Source of the DNA: Akebia trifoliata
Taxonomy: Eukaryota; Streptophyta; Magnoliopsida; Ranunculales; Lardizabalaceae
Direction of reading: 5' to 3'
NCBI GenBank assembly: GCA_017979445.1
Contig: CM030706.1
Location: 22,957,884-23,021,883, forward strand
DNA: 64,000 bases
Shown here: piece after piece, positions 1 to 11,477 of the stretch
Layout: every line of letters starts with the position of its first letter
How positions within the stretch are numbered: the stretch's first letter is position 1
Notes under the pieces: generated by a model
What the model saw: the letters and a program-made list of their open reading frames with translations, nothing else
Told to the model about the DNA's origin: nothing
Databases searched by the model: none
Translations under genes and position numbers: made by a program

Positions 1-2031
1 CTTATTGAGATAATAATTGTTGGAGTTTTTTTTTGGGTATGAATGCAAATCTGTTTTTTTTTTTTTTTTTTTTTCTAAAAAGAACAAAAAATTTTGTGAT
101 GCTGTCCATTGACTGCATGAAAAAAATGAAAAAATGAGAAAAACTTGGTGTGCTGTTGGCAACAGCAACACCCAAGATGTTTTTTTAGATGGGGTGATGT
201 TAGTAAAGAGTGTTCTTGAGTTTTAAAACCTGTTTAATCATTTGTTAAAAGAATGTCTTTCTTCCCCAATTACTTTCATTAGTTCGACAAAGGCTCGAGA
301 GACTCTTAGTTCCGGTCGATTCAAGACCCCTAATATTTAAAAGGATTTTTTGATTCGTTTTGAGAAGAACGATGCAGAGGTAAGGTCATTGGTTTTTCTT
401 AAAAATCGATTCAATCTTAAACTACTATGATTCGATCGTTGTTTTCTCGTATGTTGAAGTAAAGAACTTGCTGGATTTTGAAAACTCTGAATTCTTAAGG
501 ATCAAGTTGGGATTTTAAAGATCAAAGAAGATCCAATCTTAGATCAACCCAAGCCTCTGATGAGACTTATCTGTATAACGATAAGGATCTATGGTTGAAT
601 ATGTCGAGATCGTGGAGAATTCCTTTGTTGTTGAATTAGTAAGTTTTTTTTTTTAAAATCTGGTGTAGTTTTTTCTTTCTTGTCTTGATCTGAGCCAACG
701 GGTTGGAACCTACTACTTCGGATTGCGTTTTGACGATAAACTTTACAAATCTTTGATGTTTACTTCTCTTCTCGATCTTATCTATTTAAAAAAAAAAAAG
801 GGAGAATCTGACCTCAAATTGGGTACTGCAATGGCAGCACAAGATGAACGCTAATCCACCTCATAAATCACTGCTAACTGGGAAATCGACTTCTCTGTTA
901 GAAATCCTAAGAAGAAGATGAGCGTCTTCTATGATCATGACGATGTTGAAATAGCTTTACCTCCATTCTTTCGAGGGAAGTAACGATCTTAAACACGGAT
1001 GAGTCATGGAGTAGTTAATTTCAGTGGATGGGTGGATCGGATGAGAGCAAGATTAATCCGTGGGTAATTAAAATCGAAAAATAAAACATGGGTTTAATTT
1101 TGTTTAACGATTTGTTAATTCTTTGTTTTTCCGGAGAGTGTATATCGGTTGGTTGAATGATAACTATGTAATTTTTTCGTTGGAAAATTTGTTGGATTTA
1201 GGTAAGAACGTGATTTTTTTTTATAAATGTTCTTTCTTCAAAACTAAAAATAATATATAGAAAAAAAGAATTTCTTTTCTCTAAAAAATTTAATTAGTTT
1301 TTTTTAGAAAAGTTACCACCCCTTGTTCCAACAATTATCATTCCATACTTAGTTCAATATTCTTTGGAATCTCAATTTGGTTAGGGTCACCCCAAAATAA
1401 CCTTGATTGGACCATAAAAAAAAAGGGGGAATTTATTTTTGTGGAAATCTTCTTAGTCAAACTCGTAGTATACCATGTGATATTCAACGTTTTCTTGAAT
1501 GCGTCATTTTGTTGTGATATGTGTGTGATCGTAATTGATTGATCTTGATTGGTATGTGTAAATATCTTGATTAATGATATTAGACCATATTTTGATATAT
1601 CATATCCATCCCTCTTTAATGCCTTAATTAGCTTGATCACACGCTATTGATCGATGATCGATTCATTAAGTGATTTGAGAGTGGATATTTATGTGATATC
1701 TTATACACATATCATGATCTCAATTGAGATACATATGACATGTGTAGGCCTTGATCCTAACGTTGTGGATTTTTAATATTTTGATTAATATCATGAGATA
1801 TCTTTGCTTGTATAGTATAATCAGGCCCATGGGTCCATTTGTTTGAAAAGGACCCCGGGCACACCCCACCTTGTATTGCTCACATCACAAGCACATTTAC
1901 AGTTTTGCACGCTTGCATGTCTCAATATAGCCGACGTGTCATTAGTACGTGGTCCGGTCTCTTCGGAGATGCGACGTCATTTATGAAAACCACAACTTCA
2001 GTCACGTACCTTAGGGTATATCAAACTGGGG
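1..2031 (+). other. Leader of element A, left part (non-coding)
   Basis: No convincing coding frame. About 1320-2031 matches the reverse complement of B's leader (about 52760-51890), for example the segment around 1335-1420 and the GC-rich patch near 1850-1990, so it is untranslated leader of the A/B family. Positions 1-1320 are AT-rich with poly-T runs (50-74, 635-650) and no recognisable feature. The leader continues after E1 at 19789. Confidence 0.7.
2027..2031. repeat. Target site duplication of E1, left copy (TGGGG)
   Basis: The five bases TGGGG stand directly before the 5' LTR and again directly after the 3' LTR (19784-19788). Confidence 0.93.
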
Positions 2032-2583
2032 TGTAGACACCCCAATTTGCACGAACCCGTTAGAAAAATTCGAATTTCCTCGAATTGATTCCAATTTAGA
2101 ACTCAAGCCTCTCAATGGGCCCGCATTGCCACTTGGCAACATTATTCATGTATACATGCATACATGCATTATCTCATATCATTTTGCATACCCATACCTT
2201 GTCCCTAATCCAAGCTAATTCTACTTACTTCCATGATCCGATCCGAACCTATGTCCATTCTCCAACCTAACCCAAGTCCATATCCTAAATCCATTTCCTA
2301 ATCCAACCTAAGCCCAAAACCAAATCCATTCTAAGCCTAACACCAAGTCCATTCTCTCACACCTCCTAAAAGATGACACATGTTGATCTCTCATAAGCCC
2401 TCAATACCCAATGCATTATCTAATTGGTGAGTCAACTCTTTCTTGTGAAAATTCCAAAATGCCCTTTCCAAAAAGCTTAGTCAAATCAAAAAGATACTTT
2501 GGTCTTTGGTAATAATCTATAAAGTTGAGAGAATTTTCAATCATACCCTCAAAAGGTGGGAATCTTCAAGTACATACATGGAG

Positions 2584-3020
2584 TTCTCCCATTGCTCCAT
2601 TTCAAAAATATACTTTCACCCTTTCTTTGTGTGTTATTTACAAATGAACCAAGGTCTACTTTTCACCTACTATTTCACCTTTACATATGTCATTTTCCTA
2701 CTCACCCTCCCAAAAGTACTTTTATTCTCCCATTGGTCCATTTCAAAAATATATTTCCACCCCTTGCTTTATGTGTTATTTACAAATGAACCAAGGTCTA
2801 CTTTTCACCTACCACTTCACCTTTACACATGTCATTCTCCTACTCACCCTCCCAAAAGTACTTTTATTCTCCCATTGGTCCATTTTAAAAATATACTTCC
2901 ACCCTTGCTTTATGTGTTATTTACAAATGAATCAGGGTCTACTTATTACCTACCACTCCACCTTTACACATGTCACTCCCTTATTCACCTTTCCAAAAGT
3001 ATTTTTTTGTTCTCTCACCT
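2584..3020 (+). repeat. 141-143-bp tandem repeat upstream of the LTR TATA box
   Basis: Units start at 2584, 2725 and 2867, with a degenerate tail at 3010. Each begins TTCTCCCATTG and ends with a stretch near CCCAAAAGTAC. The 3' LTR has one unit fewer (starts 18289 and 18430, tail 18572). The position 180-600 bp ahead of the TATA box would suit an enhancer-type subrepeat. Confidence 0.85.
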
Positions 3021-3190
3021 CTATTTACCAAAAAACCAAAGATCAAAGAATACTTTTAGGGTTTCTTCACAAATGTCATCTTTACCCTCATACAAATGAA
3101 AAATTCAAAAAGAAATAACGTAACCCTCATGTCCATTTTCTTTATTTTTAGGGTTGGACTACTTTATGCCCAAAAATTCTCCAAAAACTC

Positions 3191-3198
3191 TATAAATA
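3191..3198 (+). promoter_or_regulatory. TATA box of E1 5' LTR
   Basis: TATAAATA in the context CTCTATAAATACC; it is conserved in the 3' LTR at 18753-18760. Transcription would be expected to start about 30 bases on, near 3225. Inferred from sequence only. Confidence 0.65.
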
Positions 3199-4190
3199 CC
3201 TTCATTTTCTATGAACAATTCATGCTCTCAAGTTCCCATCTTTCAACCTAAAAACTCTACCAAAATCTCTACTCATCTCTCATCTCTCAACTTTCAACTC
3301 TACTCATCTCTCAACCTTCAACTCTCTCAGCCCTCAACTACATCCTTCAACTCTCAAGTTCATTACTCAAGCTCAAGTTATTTCAAGACTTCTAAAAGGG
3401 ACAAGGTGGGACAATAGTTATTTATTTATCTTTTAACTTGCATCTTCTTCTTCTATCCTTCTCTTTTTTATTTTTAGAAGCTTTTAAAATGTAATGGAGA
3501 ACCCTTCTTCATCCAGATTAGATTAAACCTCAACCTTGGGCATGAAATGCTTGAGGAGGTTTGGTTGAAAAGATGGAGGTTGAAGCCCTTTTAACCCATT
3601 CTCATATCACACATGTTTGGCTATGATGAAGAAATGTGTAACTCTCTTGATGGGATTAAAACACTAAGTTTCTAGCTAAGCATTCATGCATTAAGGTTAT
3701 AGATCTAAGAGAACTCCATTCATGGAACTTCTCTAAAATCCTAAACCAACATCTCAACTCATGCAAAAGTGTGTTGACTCCAGAGAATATCTTCTTACCA
3801 TAAGATATTTCTTATGTCAAAACCAACATCAAATCCTCTTCCAAAGAGGTACATACACACCATGTGCACCCACCCACTTCATGCATCCCATGCATTTTAC
3901 TTGTTATGTTAATCTTTTTTCAATAATGGCCAAATGCAAAGGTAACCACCTTAGGTGAAGAAAATGGGGTGCTTAACACCTTCCCCATTCTCTAACCGAA
4001 TCCCCTTACCTAGATCTTAGATAGACCATACCTTTTCCATGATTGAGAGTCACTATAATGCCATGAAAAAATGGTTTTCAAAAGAATTGATTCGGGTGCC
4101 CATTCACACCCATTTCCAAAAAAAGAATGGTGGCGACTCCAAACAACGTAGTATTGAGGTTCAAGGATGAACATTCTCATGTCTACAACT

Positions 4191-4208
4191 TGGCGACTCA
4201 ACTGGGGA
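4191..4208 (+). other. E1 primer binding site, complementary to tRNA-Arg
   Basis: TGGCGACTCAACTGGGGA begins three bases after the LTR. It is complementary to the 3' end (with CCA) of plant tRNA-Arg(ACG) with one mismatch; element B has the perfect form at 56350-56367. A tRNA-Arg primer is typical of Ogre/Tat elements. Confidence 0.85.
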
Positions 4209-5280
4209 GATTGCGGGCTCAAACCATGACCATTTGGCCATTTTTACAAAAAAAAAATTCAATATGTGTTTACTAACATTGTTGTTGTTTGTGTTTTGTT
4301 TGATACTTTACTTTCTTTTTCTTGAGGAATGGTTGTAATATATTCTTTAATATTTTGTGGATTGAATGCTTATAAAGGGGGTTGATACTCGTTTTTTAAA
4401 ATGCACTTGTACACTTACGCTTGCATAGCCCATTACACAAACCTCCTCTACCTATAAAAGTTTAAACCCGGATGCTTAGTAGTTTCACGACTCGAGATCT
4501 CTTATTTCGGGTACGGGGACGAACACATCCAATCCAATCACCAACCTAAGACATGTGTACTTCGGTATGCATTGAGGTTTGAAGAATGGGTAACCGTGAA
4601 GCCACCTATAGCCACATGCATTAAATACGATTAGAGGATTAGGACACAATTTTGGAAAAAGAATTTATCAACCCTCTCATTATTGTAATTTTTTCGATCC
4701 AAGGAGATGACTTTGTAATTTTTTTTAGCCCACGAAGGCAAGTTGTATAGACTTTAGGCTTGTTTTTGTTTCATTTCTTCACATATCCCCCTAGGTAAAG
4801 AGGGAAATCTTTGTTTATGCTTTGCATCATAAGAACAAAAAAAAAAAAAAAAAAAACTTTATCTTCCTTGTGGCTTAAGCCAAAAGACAGAGGCTATGTA
4901 CCTTAAAAAAAATTGGAAAATTAAGGTTCTGATCCGTTTTTTAAAGTGCAGACTAGTACAAAAGCCCTCTGGTCCGCACATTAAAACTGGACCCTAAAAA
5001 AAAAAAAAAAATTTTTTTGCTCATTTCGTCCCTTACATCAGTTTTGATAACTTTTCTCTTTAACTTAATTTTTATTTTGAGTTTTAAGACTTTAAAATGG
5101 TTGAATAAGTCATTTCTATCGTTAAACTTAGGGCCCACTACCCATCATTTTGTATTTGACCCAAATGGAGCTCGCCTCCGCTCTACCTATCAGTATTGAT
5201 CTCGACCCAACATGGCACACTATCAACCTTGTCATCATCCATCATCGCAACTTAAATCGGGTCCACAACTTGTGACCACT
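4209..5280 (+). other. E1 leader, first part (non-coding)
   Basis: No coding frame or named motif. It contains poly-A runs near 4838-4857 and 4996-5011, and AT-rich sequence up to the first tandem array. Confidence 0.7.
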
Positions 5281-5283
5281 CCG

Positions 5284-5790
5284 AAATGGGTCCATGACCC
5301 ATACCCACTTCAAACTGGATCTACGACCCATACCCACTTCCAAATGGGTCCACGACCCATATCCACTTTCAAATGGATCAACGACCCATATCCGCTAAGA
5401 ATGGGTTCACGACCCATATCATTTCGAAATGGGTCCACGACCCATATCATTTCGAAATGGGTCCACGACCCATACCCATTCCAAAATGGGTCCACGACCC
5501 ATATCCACTTCCAAATGGGTCTACGACCCATATCCACTTCAAACTAGGTCTACGACCCATACCCACTTTCAAATGGGTCCACAACCCATATTCACTTCCA
5601 AATGGGTCCACGACCCATATCCACTTCCAAATGGTTCCACGACCTATATCCACTTCAAATGGGTCCATGACCCATATCCACTTCCAAATGGGTTCATAAC
5701 CCATATCCATTTCAAACGGGGTCCACGACCCATATCCACTTTCAGATGGGTTCACGACCCATATCCATTTCGAGTCGGATCTACAACCCG
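5284..5790 (+). repeat. 28-29-bp tandem array with hairpin units (E1 leader)
   Basis: About 18 units. The GACCC core recurs at 5296, 5325, 5354, 5383, 5411, 5439, 5467 and 5496 and onward to 5756, a spacing of 28-29 bases. Most units contain GGGTCCACGACCC, a 5-bp inverted repeat with a 3-base loop. Open frames on both strands (for example 5212-5887 and 5447-5797) are a by-product of the repetition. Confidence 0.92.
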
Positions 5791-5965
5791 TACCCAACCC
5801 AAACTAGATCTATCTTTCAATCTCAACCATGTCCATAATCTATGTATGAACCGTCAAGATCGACAATCGGTCGATCAATTCAAATAAATCCAATCATTTT
5901 CAAAAAAAAAATTAAATAAAAAAAATAACAAAAGATTTTAAAGCACCAATTGCAATCCTTAATCA

Positions 5966-6090
5966 AAGTAGGTGCCTAAGAACGATCCTACCCTGTTGAT
6001 ACGAGGGGGATAGACTACGTCTATTTAAGAAAATGAGGTGATTTAAGAGTGCCATTGTGCGCCACCTTTTCCTTGGGGATTTGACTGACC
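5966..6090 (+). other. Leader motif shared by E1, A and B
   Basis: A block beginning GTGCCTAAG, followed by GATCCT, then GGGATAGACTACGTCTATT and a stretch ending GATTTAAGAGTGCC. A has it at about 20010-20150 (GTGCCTAAGCGAGATCCTGC...). B has at least its first part on the minus strand near 51600-51640. Conservation between otherwise different leaders suggests a functional RNA or packaging element; that function is inference. Confidence 0.6.
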
Positions 6091-6179
6091 GATCTTGATT
6101 TCAGATAATTGAATTGATGGGCTAACAAAATGGTTTTTCCGACTCAATCTTTCTACAGTAATCCGTCTTTACAAAATAT

Positions 6180-7960
6180 TTTCCTAGCTCTGTGTTGACA
6201 AAACCTCTGGTTCTGTGCCAATAAACCTCCAGCTCCGTGCTGACAACCCTTCGGCTCCGTGTTGACAAAACCACTGGCTTTGTGCCAATAAACCTCCGGC
6301 TCAGTACTGACAAACCTTCGGCTCTGTGCTGATAAACCTCTAGCTCCGTGCCCACAAACCTCTAGCTCCGTGCTAACAAACCTTCGGCTTCGCGCTGATA
6401 AACCTCCGACTCCGTGCCGATAAACCTCCAGCTCCTTGGTGACAAACCTCCAGTTCCGTGCTGACAAACCTTCGGCACCACACTGAAAAACCTCCAGCTC
6501 CGTGCCGATAAACCTCCAGCTCCATGCTGACAAACCTTTAGCTTCGTGCTGACAAACCTTCGACTCCGCGTTGATAAACCTCTGGCTCCGTGCTTACAAA
6601 CCTCCAGCCGTGTTGACAAGCCTTCGGCTTCGCCCTGACAAACCTCTGGTTCCATGCTAATAAACCTCTGGCTCTGTGCCAATAAACCTCCGGCTTGTGC
6701 TGACAAACCTTCGGCTCTGGACAGATAAACCTCTGGCTCCGTACCCACAAACCTCCAGCTCCGTGCTGACAAACCTCCAGTTCCGCGCTGACAAACCTTT
6801 GGCTCAGCGCTAAAAAACCTCCAGCTCCATGCCGATAAACCTCCAGCTCCGTGCTGACAAACCTTTAGCTTCGTGCTGACAAACCTTCGACTCCGCGCTG
6901 ATAAACCTCTGGCTCCGTGCCTACAAACCTCCAGCTCCGTGCTGACAAGCCTTCGGCTTCGCGCTGACAAACATCTGGTTCCATGCTAATAAACCTCCGG
7001 CTCTGTGCCAATAAACCTCCGGCTTGTGCTGACAAACCTTCGGCTCCGGATAGATAAACCTCTGGCTCCGTACCCACAATCCTCCAGCTCCGTGCTGACA
7101 AACCTCCAGTTCCGTGCTGACAAACCTTCGGCTCAGCGCTGAAAAACCTCCAGCTCCGTGCCGATAAACCTCCAGCTCCGTGCTGACAAACCTTTAGCTT
7201 CGTGCTGACAAACCTTCGACTCCGCGCTGATAAACCTCTGGCTCCGTGCCTACAAACCTCCAGCTCCGTGCTGACAAGCCTTTGGCTTCGTGCTGACAAA
7301 CCTCTGGTTCCATGCTAATAAACCTCTGGCTCTGTGCCAATAAACCTCCGGCTTGTGCTGACAAACCTTCGGCTCCGGACAGATAAACCTCCGGTTCCGT
7401 ACCCACAAACCTCCAACTCCGTGCTGACAAACCTCCAGTTCCGTGCTGACAAACCTTCGGCTCAGCGCTGAAAAACCTCCAGCTCCGTGCCGATAAACCT
7501 CCAGCTCCGTGCTGACAAACCTTTAGCTTCGTGCTGACAAACCTTCGACTCCGCGCTGATAAACCTCTGGCTCCGTGCCTACAAACCTCCAGCTCCGTGC
7601 TGACAAGCCTTTGGCTTCGCGCTGACAAACCTCTGGTTCCATGCTAATAAACCTCTGGCTCTGTGCCAATAAACCTCCGGCTTGTGCTGACAAACCTTCG
7701 GCTCCGGACAGATAAACCTCTGGCTCCGTACCCACAAACCTCCAGTTCTGTGTTGACAAACCTTCGGCTCCGCGTTAACAAACCTCTAGCTCCGTGCCGA
7801 TAAACCTCCAGCTCCGTGCTGACAAACCTTCGGCTCCATGCTGATGAACCTTTGGCTCCTTGCCGATAAACCTCCAACTCCGTGTTGACAAACCTTGGCT
7901 CCGTGCTGATGAACCTTCGGCTCCGTGCCGATAAATTTTTGGCTCCGTGCTGACACAAAA
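6180..7960 (+). repeat. 22-bp tandem array with a 329-bp higher-order repeat (E1 leader)
   Basis: About 80 copies of a ~22-bp unit of the type ACAAACCTCCAGCTCCGTGCTG. Within it a 15-unit block repeats: the unique short unit CGGCTTGTGCTG begins at 6691, 7020, 7349 and 7678, each exactly 329 bases apart, and TTCGACTCCGCG recurs at 6888, 7217 and 7546. 329 is 15 x 22 minus one base, matching one 21-bp unit. The minus-strand open frames (up to 202 codons, 22-residue period) are repeat artefacts. Confidence 0.95.
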
Positions 7961-8071
7961 ATCCAACCCCAACCAATCTCAGAACTTTCTTAATGCAACT
8001 TTACCAATTCATCCAATCTAATCTAATAAATCATCATGCATCTTCATTATGTAAATGAAATATTAACGCTT

Positions 8072-8090
8072 AACCTCTTATCCACAGGTG
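8072..8090 (+). promoter_or_regulatory. 3' splice-acceptor-like site just before E1 gag
   Basis: TAACCTCTTATCCACAG followed by GTGCCCAAATG: a pyrimidine-rich tract, an AG, then the gag ATG (8096) a few bases later. A TTAAC branch-point-like string lies upstream. A matching arrangement precedes ORF1 of A at 20819. Functional use is inference. Confidence 0.4.
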
Positions 8091-8095
8091 CCCAA

Positions 8096-10330
8096 ATGAC
8101 TCAGAAAGAAGTACTTACCACCCGACAATCCTCCGTATTTTCTATGCTCGCAACCAACCATGAGCACTTCGGAACAACCTCAGTAGACAACGACAAAAGT
8201 AGTAACGGATCTCGCCTCAAAGCTTGATTTGGTAGTGAAGGCACTAGAAAAACACGATAAGATTCTTGATCTGCTGATGGCCAACCCAAGTATCATCCAG
8301 ACTGTCCAACATCAAGCTTCTGGTTCGAACCAGGCCATACCCGAATAACTGCAACAACAACCTCCGCAAGTACCGAATACCTTACCACCCACCATCCCTG
8401 CCAATCAAGGACCACCGATTCACATTCACTGCAATCCACCATGACATGAAGTCGTTCAAGAAGAAGAATGTGATTCAGGGCAGTTGAGGTAAGGAGTACC
8501 ACAGAAGATAAACTTGCAAGCAAGCTCGAGGAAGTCGAGGAAGAGATCAAAAGGATGAAAGGCAAAGACTCCACAAATGGAATAAGGTTCAGAGATCTGT
8601 GCCTATACCTTAATGCATCATTGCCGCCAAAGTTCAAGTGTCCTGACTTCGAAAAAAACAATGGCATTGGGTGTCCTCTGTCTCACTTGAAGCTTTACTA
8701 CGGTTGTATGTGTCAGTTTGGTGATGATGAGAGGTTATTGGTTCAGCTCTTTCAAAGGAGTTTAAGAGGGACGGCTCTCTCAAGGTTTCCTCAGTTAGAT
8801 CATTCGCGAATTAAGAGCTGGCAGGATCTGGCTACAATGTTCTCCGAAGAATATAGGTTCAACACAGATATGGGGTTAGACCGAAATGACATGGCCAAAA
8901 TGATTCGAAAGTCAAAAGAAAGTGTGAAAGAGTATGTCCAAAGGTGGCGGGAATCAGCTTCTAAAGTAAAGCCACCAATGACTGAACAAAAGATGAATAC
9001 CATATTCATCTCAACTTTGGGCCATTCATTCTATACGCATCTAGTAGGTCATACGACTGCAAGCTTCTCGTCGTTGGTCCAAGTAGCGGATCGAGTTGAG
9101 GACGGTATTCGGTCAGGTCTGATCTATGACTTGTCCAATCTAGGGGCACCAGCAAGGGGGTCTACTCAACGGAAATCGATAGTCTTAAACAAGAAGAAAG
9201 AAGAAGCACAAGTTAACAATGTACAACCTGTTCAACCTTTCTTCATCTCAACACCAAACCAGAGGCCGTCAGCACCTCAGGTCCCCTTGAAGGTTAACCC
9301 ACCCCAAGCTGCACCTATTCCACAAGCATTTCAATTCAGACAAAATCCAGTGTTTGGTCAAAACCCACAATTTGCCCAAAATCATCAAACCGAGCAGCGC
9401 AGACCCAATAGGGTCCCTCGAGTCTTCACCCGCCTGCCTATGACTCTGTCAGAACTACTCCCAGCATTACTTAGAGGAGAATATCTCACTAAAAGACAGC
9501 CATACCCAGAGGCGGTAAAGGGACCAGGGTATAATCCCAATCAATTCTATGAGTTCCATATGGGTGTACCGGGGCATGCCACCGACCAATGCTGGCAACT
9601 CAAGCACCAAGTTCAGAATCTAATCGACAGGAAAACAATCGTCTTGGATGGTCTTGCAACCCAAGTGCCTCAGCAGAATATCAATCAGAACCCGCTACCA
9701 ACGCATAATGGGGGAGGCAGTGGGCCGACAGTCAATGCCATAAAGAGGGATGAACCGAGCTGCAACCCTTCGATTTTGATAGCACCAATTGGCTCTAAGG
9801 TTAGAGTCAATCTGAGGAAAGATCCAACATCATCAAGCATCAATGCATTACCACCAGATACAACCAACCAATCATCATCCCAACTTCCAATCAATTTGGC
9901 CAATCTTACCATTCACTCAAACTTCCAAACCTCAAATCTTTCACGACCACCTCTCATCATACCTTACACAGTACCAACTTCAAGCTCTTCCTCTTGGCCG
10001 CCTCTCATTATACCTTATACCATACCGACTTCAGGCCCTACTTCTTGACCACCTCTTATCATATCCTGCGCTGCACCGACCCCTCAAACTTCAAGCTTCT
10101 CCTCCCGACCACCTTTCATCCTATCTTATACCAACCCACAAACCCCAAACATCGCTACGTCAATCGCCAAACCCAACCCGCCACCTCTTATCCTCCATGT
10201 AAAGTCAGATCCTCAACCCATGACCATCATATCTCCTAAACCTTTCCCATACCGCTCTAGCCAAACCATCCCATGGATTTACGAGACGATGAATGTGACG
10301 TCTACAGGGGTTGAGAAACCGAAAGAGGGA
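8096..10330 (+). pseudogene. gag: E1 gag (capsid/nucleocapsid), degraded
   Basis: Retrotransposon Gag protein, expected to form the virus-like particle and bind element RNA. The start is taken at ATG 8096. A frameshift near 8220 and stops around 8345-8470 break the N-terminus. The core is open in one frame from about 8470 to 10048 (track methionine at 8555) and contains the Retrotrans_gag domain: an FxGxGCPxxHLKLYY-like segment, WQDLATMFSEEYRFNT, and VKEYVQRWRESASKV. A degenerate zinc knuckle follows at about 9545-9605 (FYEFHMGVPGHATDQC), in which the usual first cysteine is Tyr or Phe. After the stop at 10046-10048 the proline-rich tail continues in frame to about 10320, where the reading frame shifts into the protease block. 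Confidence 0.88.
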
Positions 10331-11477
10331 CATTGGTCATATGACCAGATCAGGGAGATGTTACAAAGTACCAGAAAAGGAACAGAAGAAGCAGAACGAG
10401 GAGGAAGAAAGAAGGAAAGAAAAGGGAAAAGGAAAATTTGTAGAGGAGGAAAAAATACCACAAGGGGAACCAGAGAGGAAGAAGAGCAGAGTAACTAACA
10501 AGGAGGCAGCTGACCTCCTCAAACTCATTCGAAAGAGTGAGTACAACATAGTAGAACAGTTGAACAGAATGCCAGCTCAAATCAGTATCTTTGACCTACT
10601 TTTAAACTCATAGCATCATCGGGAAGCATTACTCAAAGTCCTTAGTAGTGCACATATACCCGAGACTACCTCGCCAGAAGAGTTGGAAAAGATAGTAGGC
10701 CAGATCATGACCCCCAATCCGATCACCTTCACCGAGGATGAATTTATCAGCGGGGGGTGTGGACACATTGAACCATTACACATTATGGTAATGTGCAAAA
10801 GTATGATGGTAGCAAGGGTACTGATCGACAATGATTCTGTTCTTAATGTCTGTCCTCTACAAACTTTGCACAAGTTAAACGTAGATTTATCTTACCTCAG
10901 GCCAACTAGAAGGATCGTAAGGGCTTTTGATAGTAGGAAAACTGAGTCGTTAGGAGAAATGGATCTCCCAGTCACTATTGGATCATGTACGTTTGAAGTG
11001 ACATTTGAAATTCTGGACATACCCTCAGCATTCAATCTCCTTCTAAGAAGACCCTAGATCCATACCGTAGGGGCAGTCCCTTCTTCCTTGCACCAACGGG
11101 TAAAATTTATCATGGGAAAAAGGGTGATATCGGTTCTCGTAGAAAATCTCATACCAGTCGATCTATCACCAGATGTACCATATATTGACATAGAAATTAT
11201 CGGGGAAAATGAAGGGTATCACTCCTTTCAGTTCACATCTGTCAATCATATCCAAAGGGGGAAGGAGAAAACAAGGGCAGAGTTGTCAAAAATAAATATG
11301 ATGATCGGACGAGTGATGAAGAGGACGGGATATCGTCCAAAACAAGGTTTAGGGCCTAAAGGAAAAGGTAGGGCTACTCTGATCAATGCCCGAAAACATA
11401 CTCCCTACTTCGATCTCGGGTTCAGGCCTACAAAGAAGGACACCTCTGACATGAAGGATAAGAAGAAGGAACTTTGA
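10311..11477 (+). pseudogene. pro: E1 protease with G-patch domain, degraded
   Basis: One frame, broken by stops at 10611-10613 and 11055-11057. It begins with a charged linker rich in Lys and Glu (MTRSGRCY is conserved in this family), then a helical segment (EYNIVEQLNRMPAQIS). The aspartic protease follows, with active site LIDNDSVLN near 10820, where the family normally has DNGS, so Gly is replaced by Asp. The closing motif LLRRP*IH should read LLGRPWIH, so the second stop replaces Trp. The C-terminal part contains a G-patch (about 11330-11375, GYRPKQGLGPKGKGR), an RNA-binding glycine-rich module known in Tat-type polyproteins. It would mature Gag and Pol; as it stands it is inactive. Confidence 0.85.

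Larger units (their letters stand above)
2032..4187 (+). repeat. E1 5' LTR
   Basis: Starts TGTAGACACC and ends TGTCTACA, giving an 8-bp terminal inverted repeat. It aligns along its length with 17694-19783. It holds a 141-143-bp tandem repeat (2584-3010), a TATA box at 3191, CT-rich sequence after it, and the run-up to the PBS. The frames at 2506-3118 come from the tandem repeat and are not genes. Confidence 0.95.

Noticed and set aside
2506..3118. Frames of up to 197 codons near the left edge
   Set aside because: They lie in the LTR of E1 and follow its 142-bp subrepeat; the same occurs at 18261-18680 in the other LTR.
5212..5887. Frames of 75-152 codons on both strands
   Set aside because: By-product of the 28-29-bp tandem array; both strands open and no domain.
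6180..7960. CRISPR-like regular repeats
   Set aside because: Repeats are contiguous without unique spacers, and the context is a plant retrotransposon.
6122..7976. Long minus-strand frames (up to 202 codons) that look like a repetitive protein
   Set aside because: They exist in all three minus frames, with a 22-residue period caused by a 22-bp DNA repeat; the similarity is DNA-driven.
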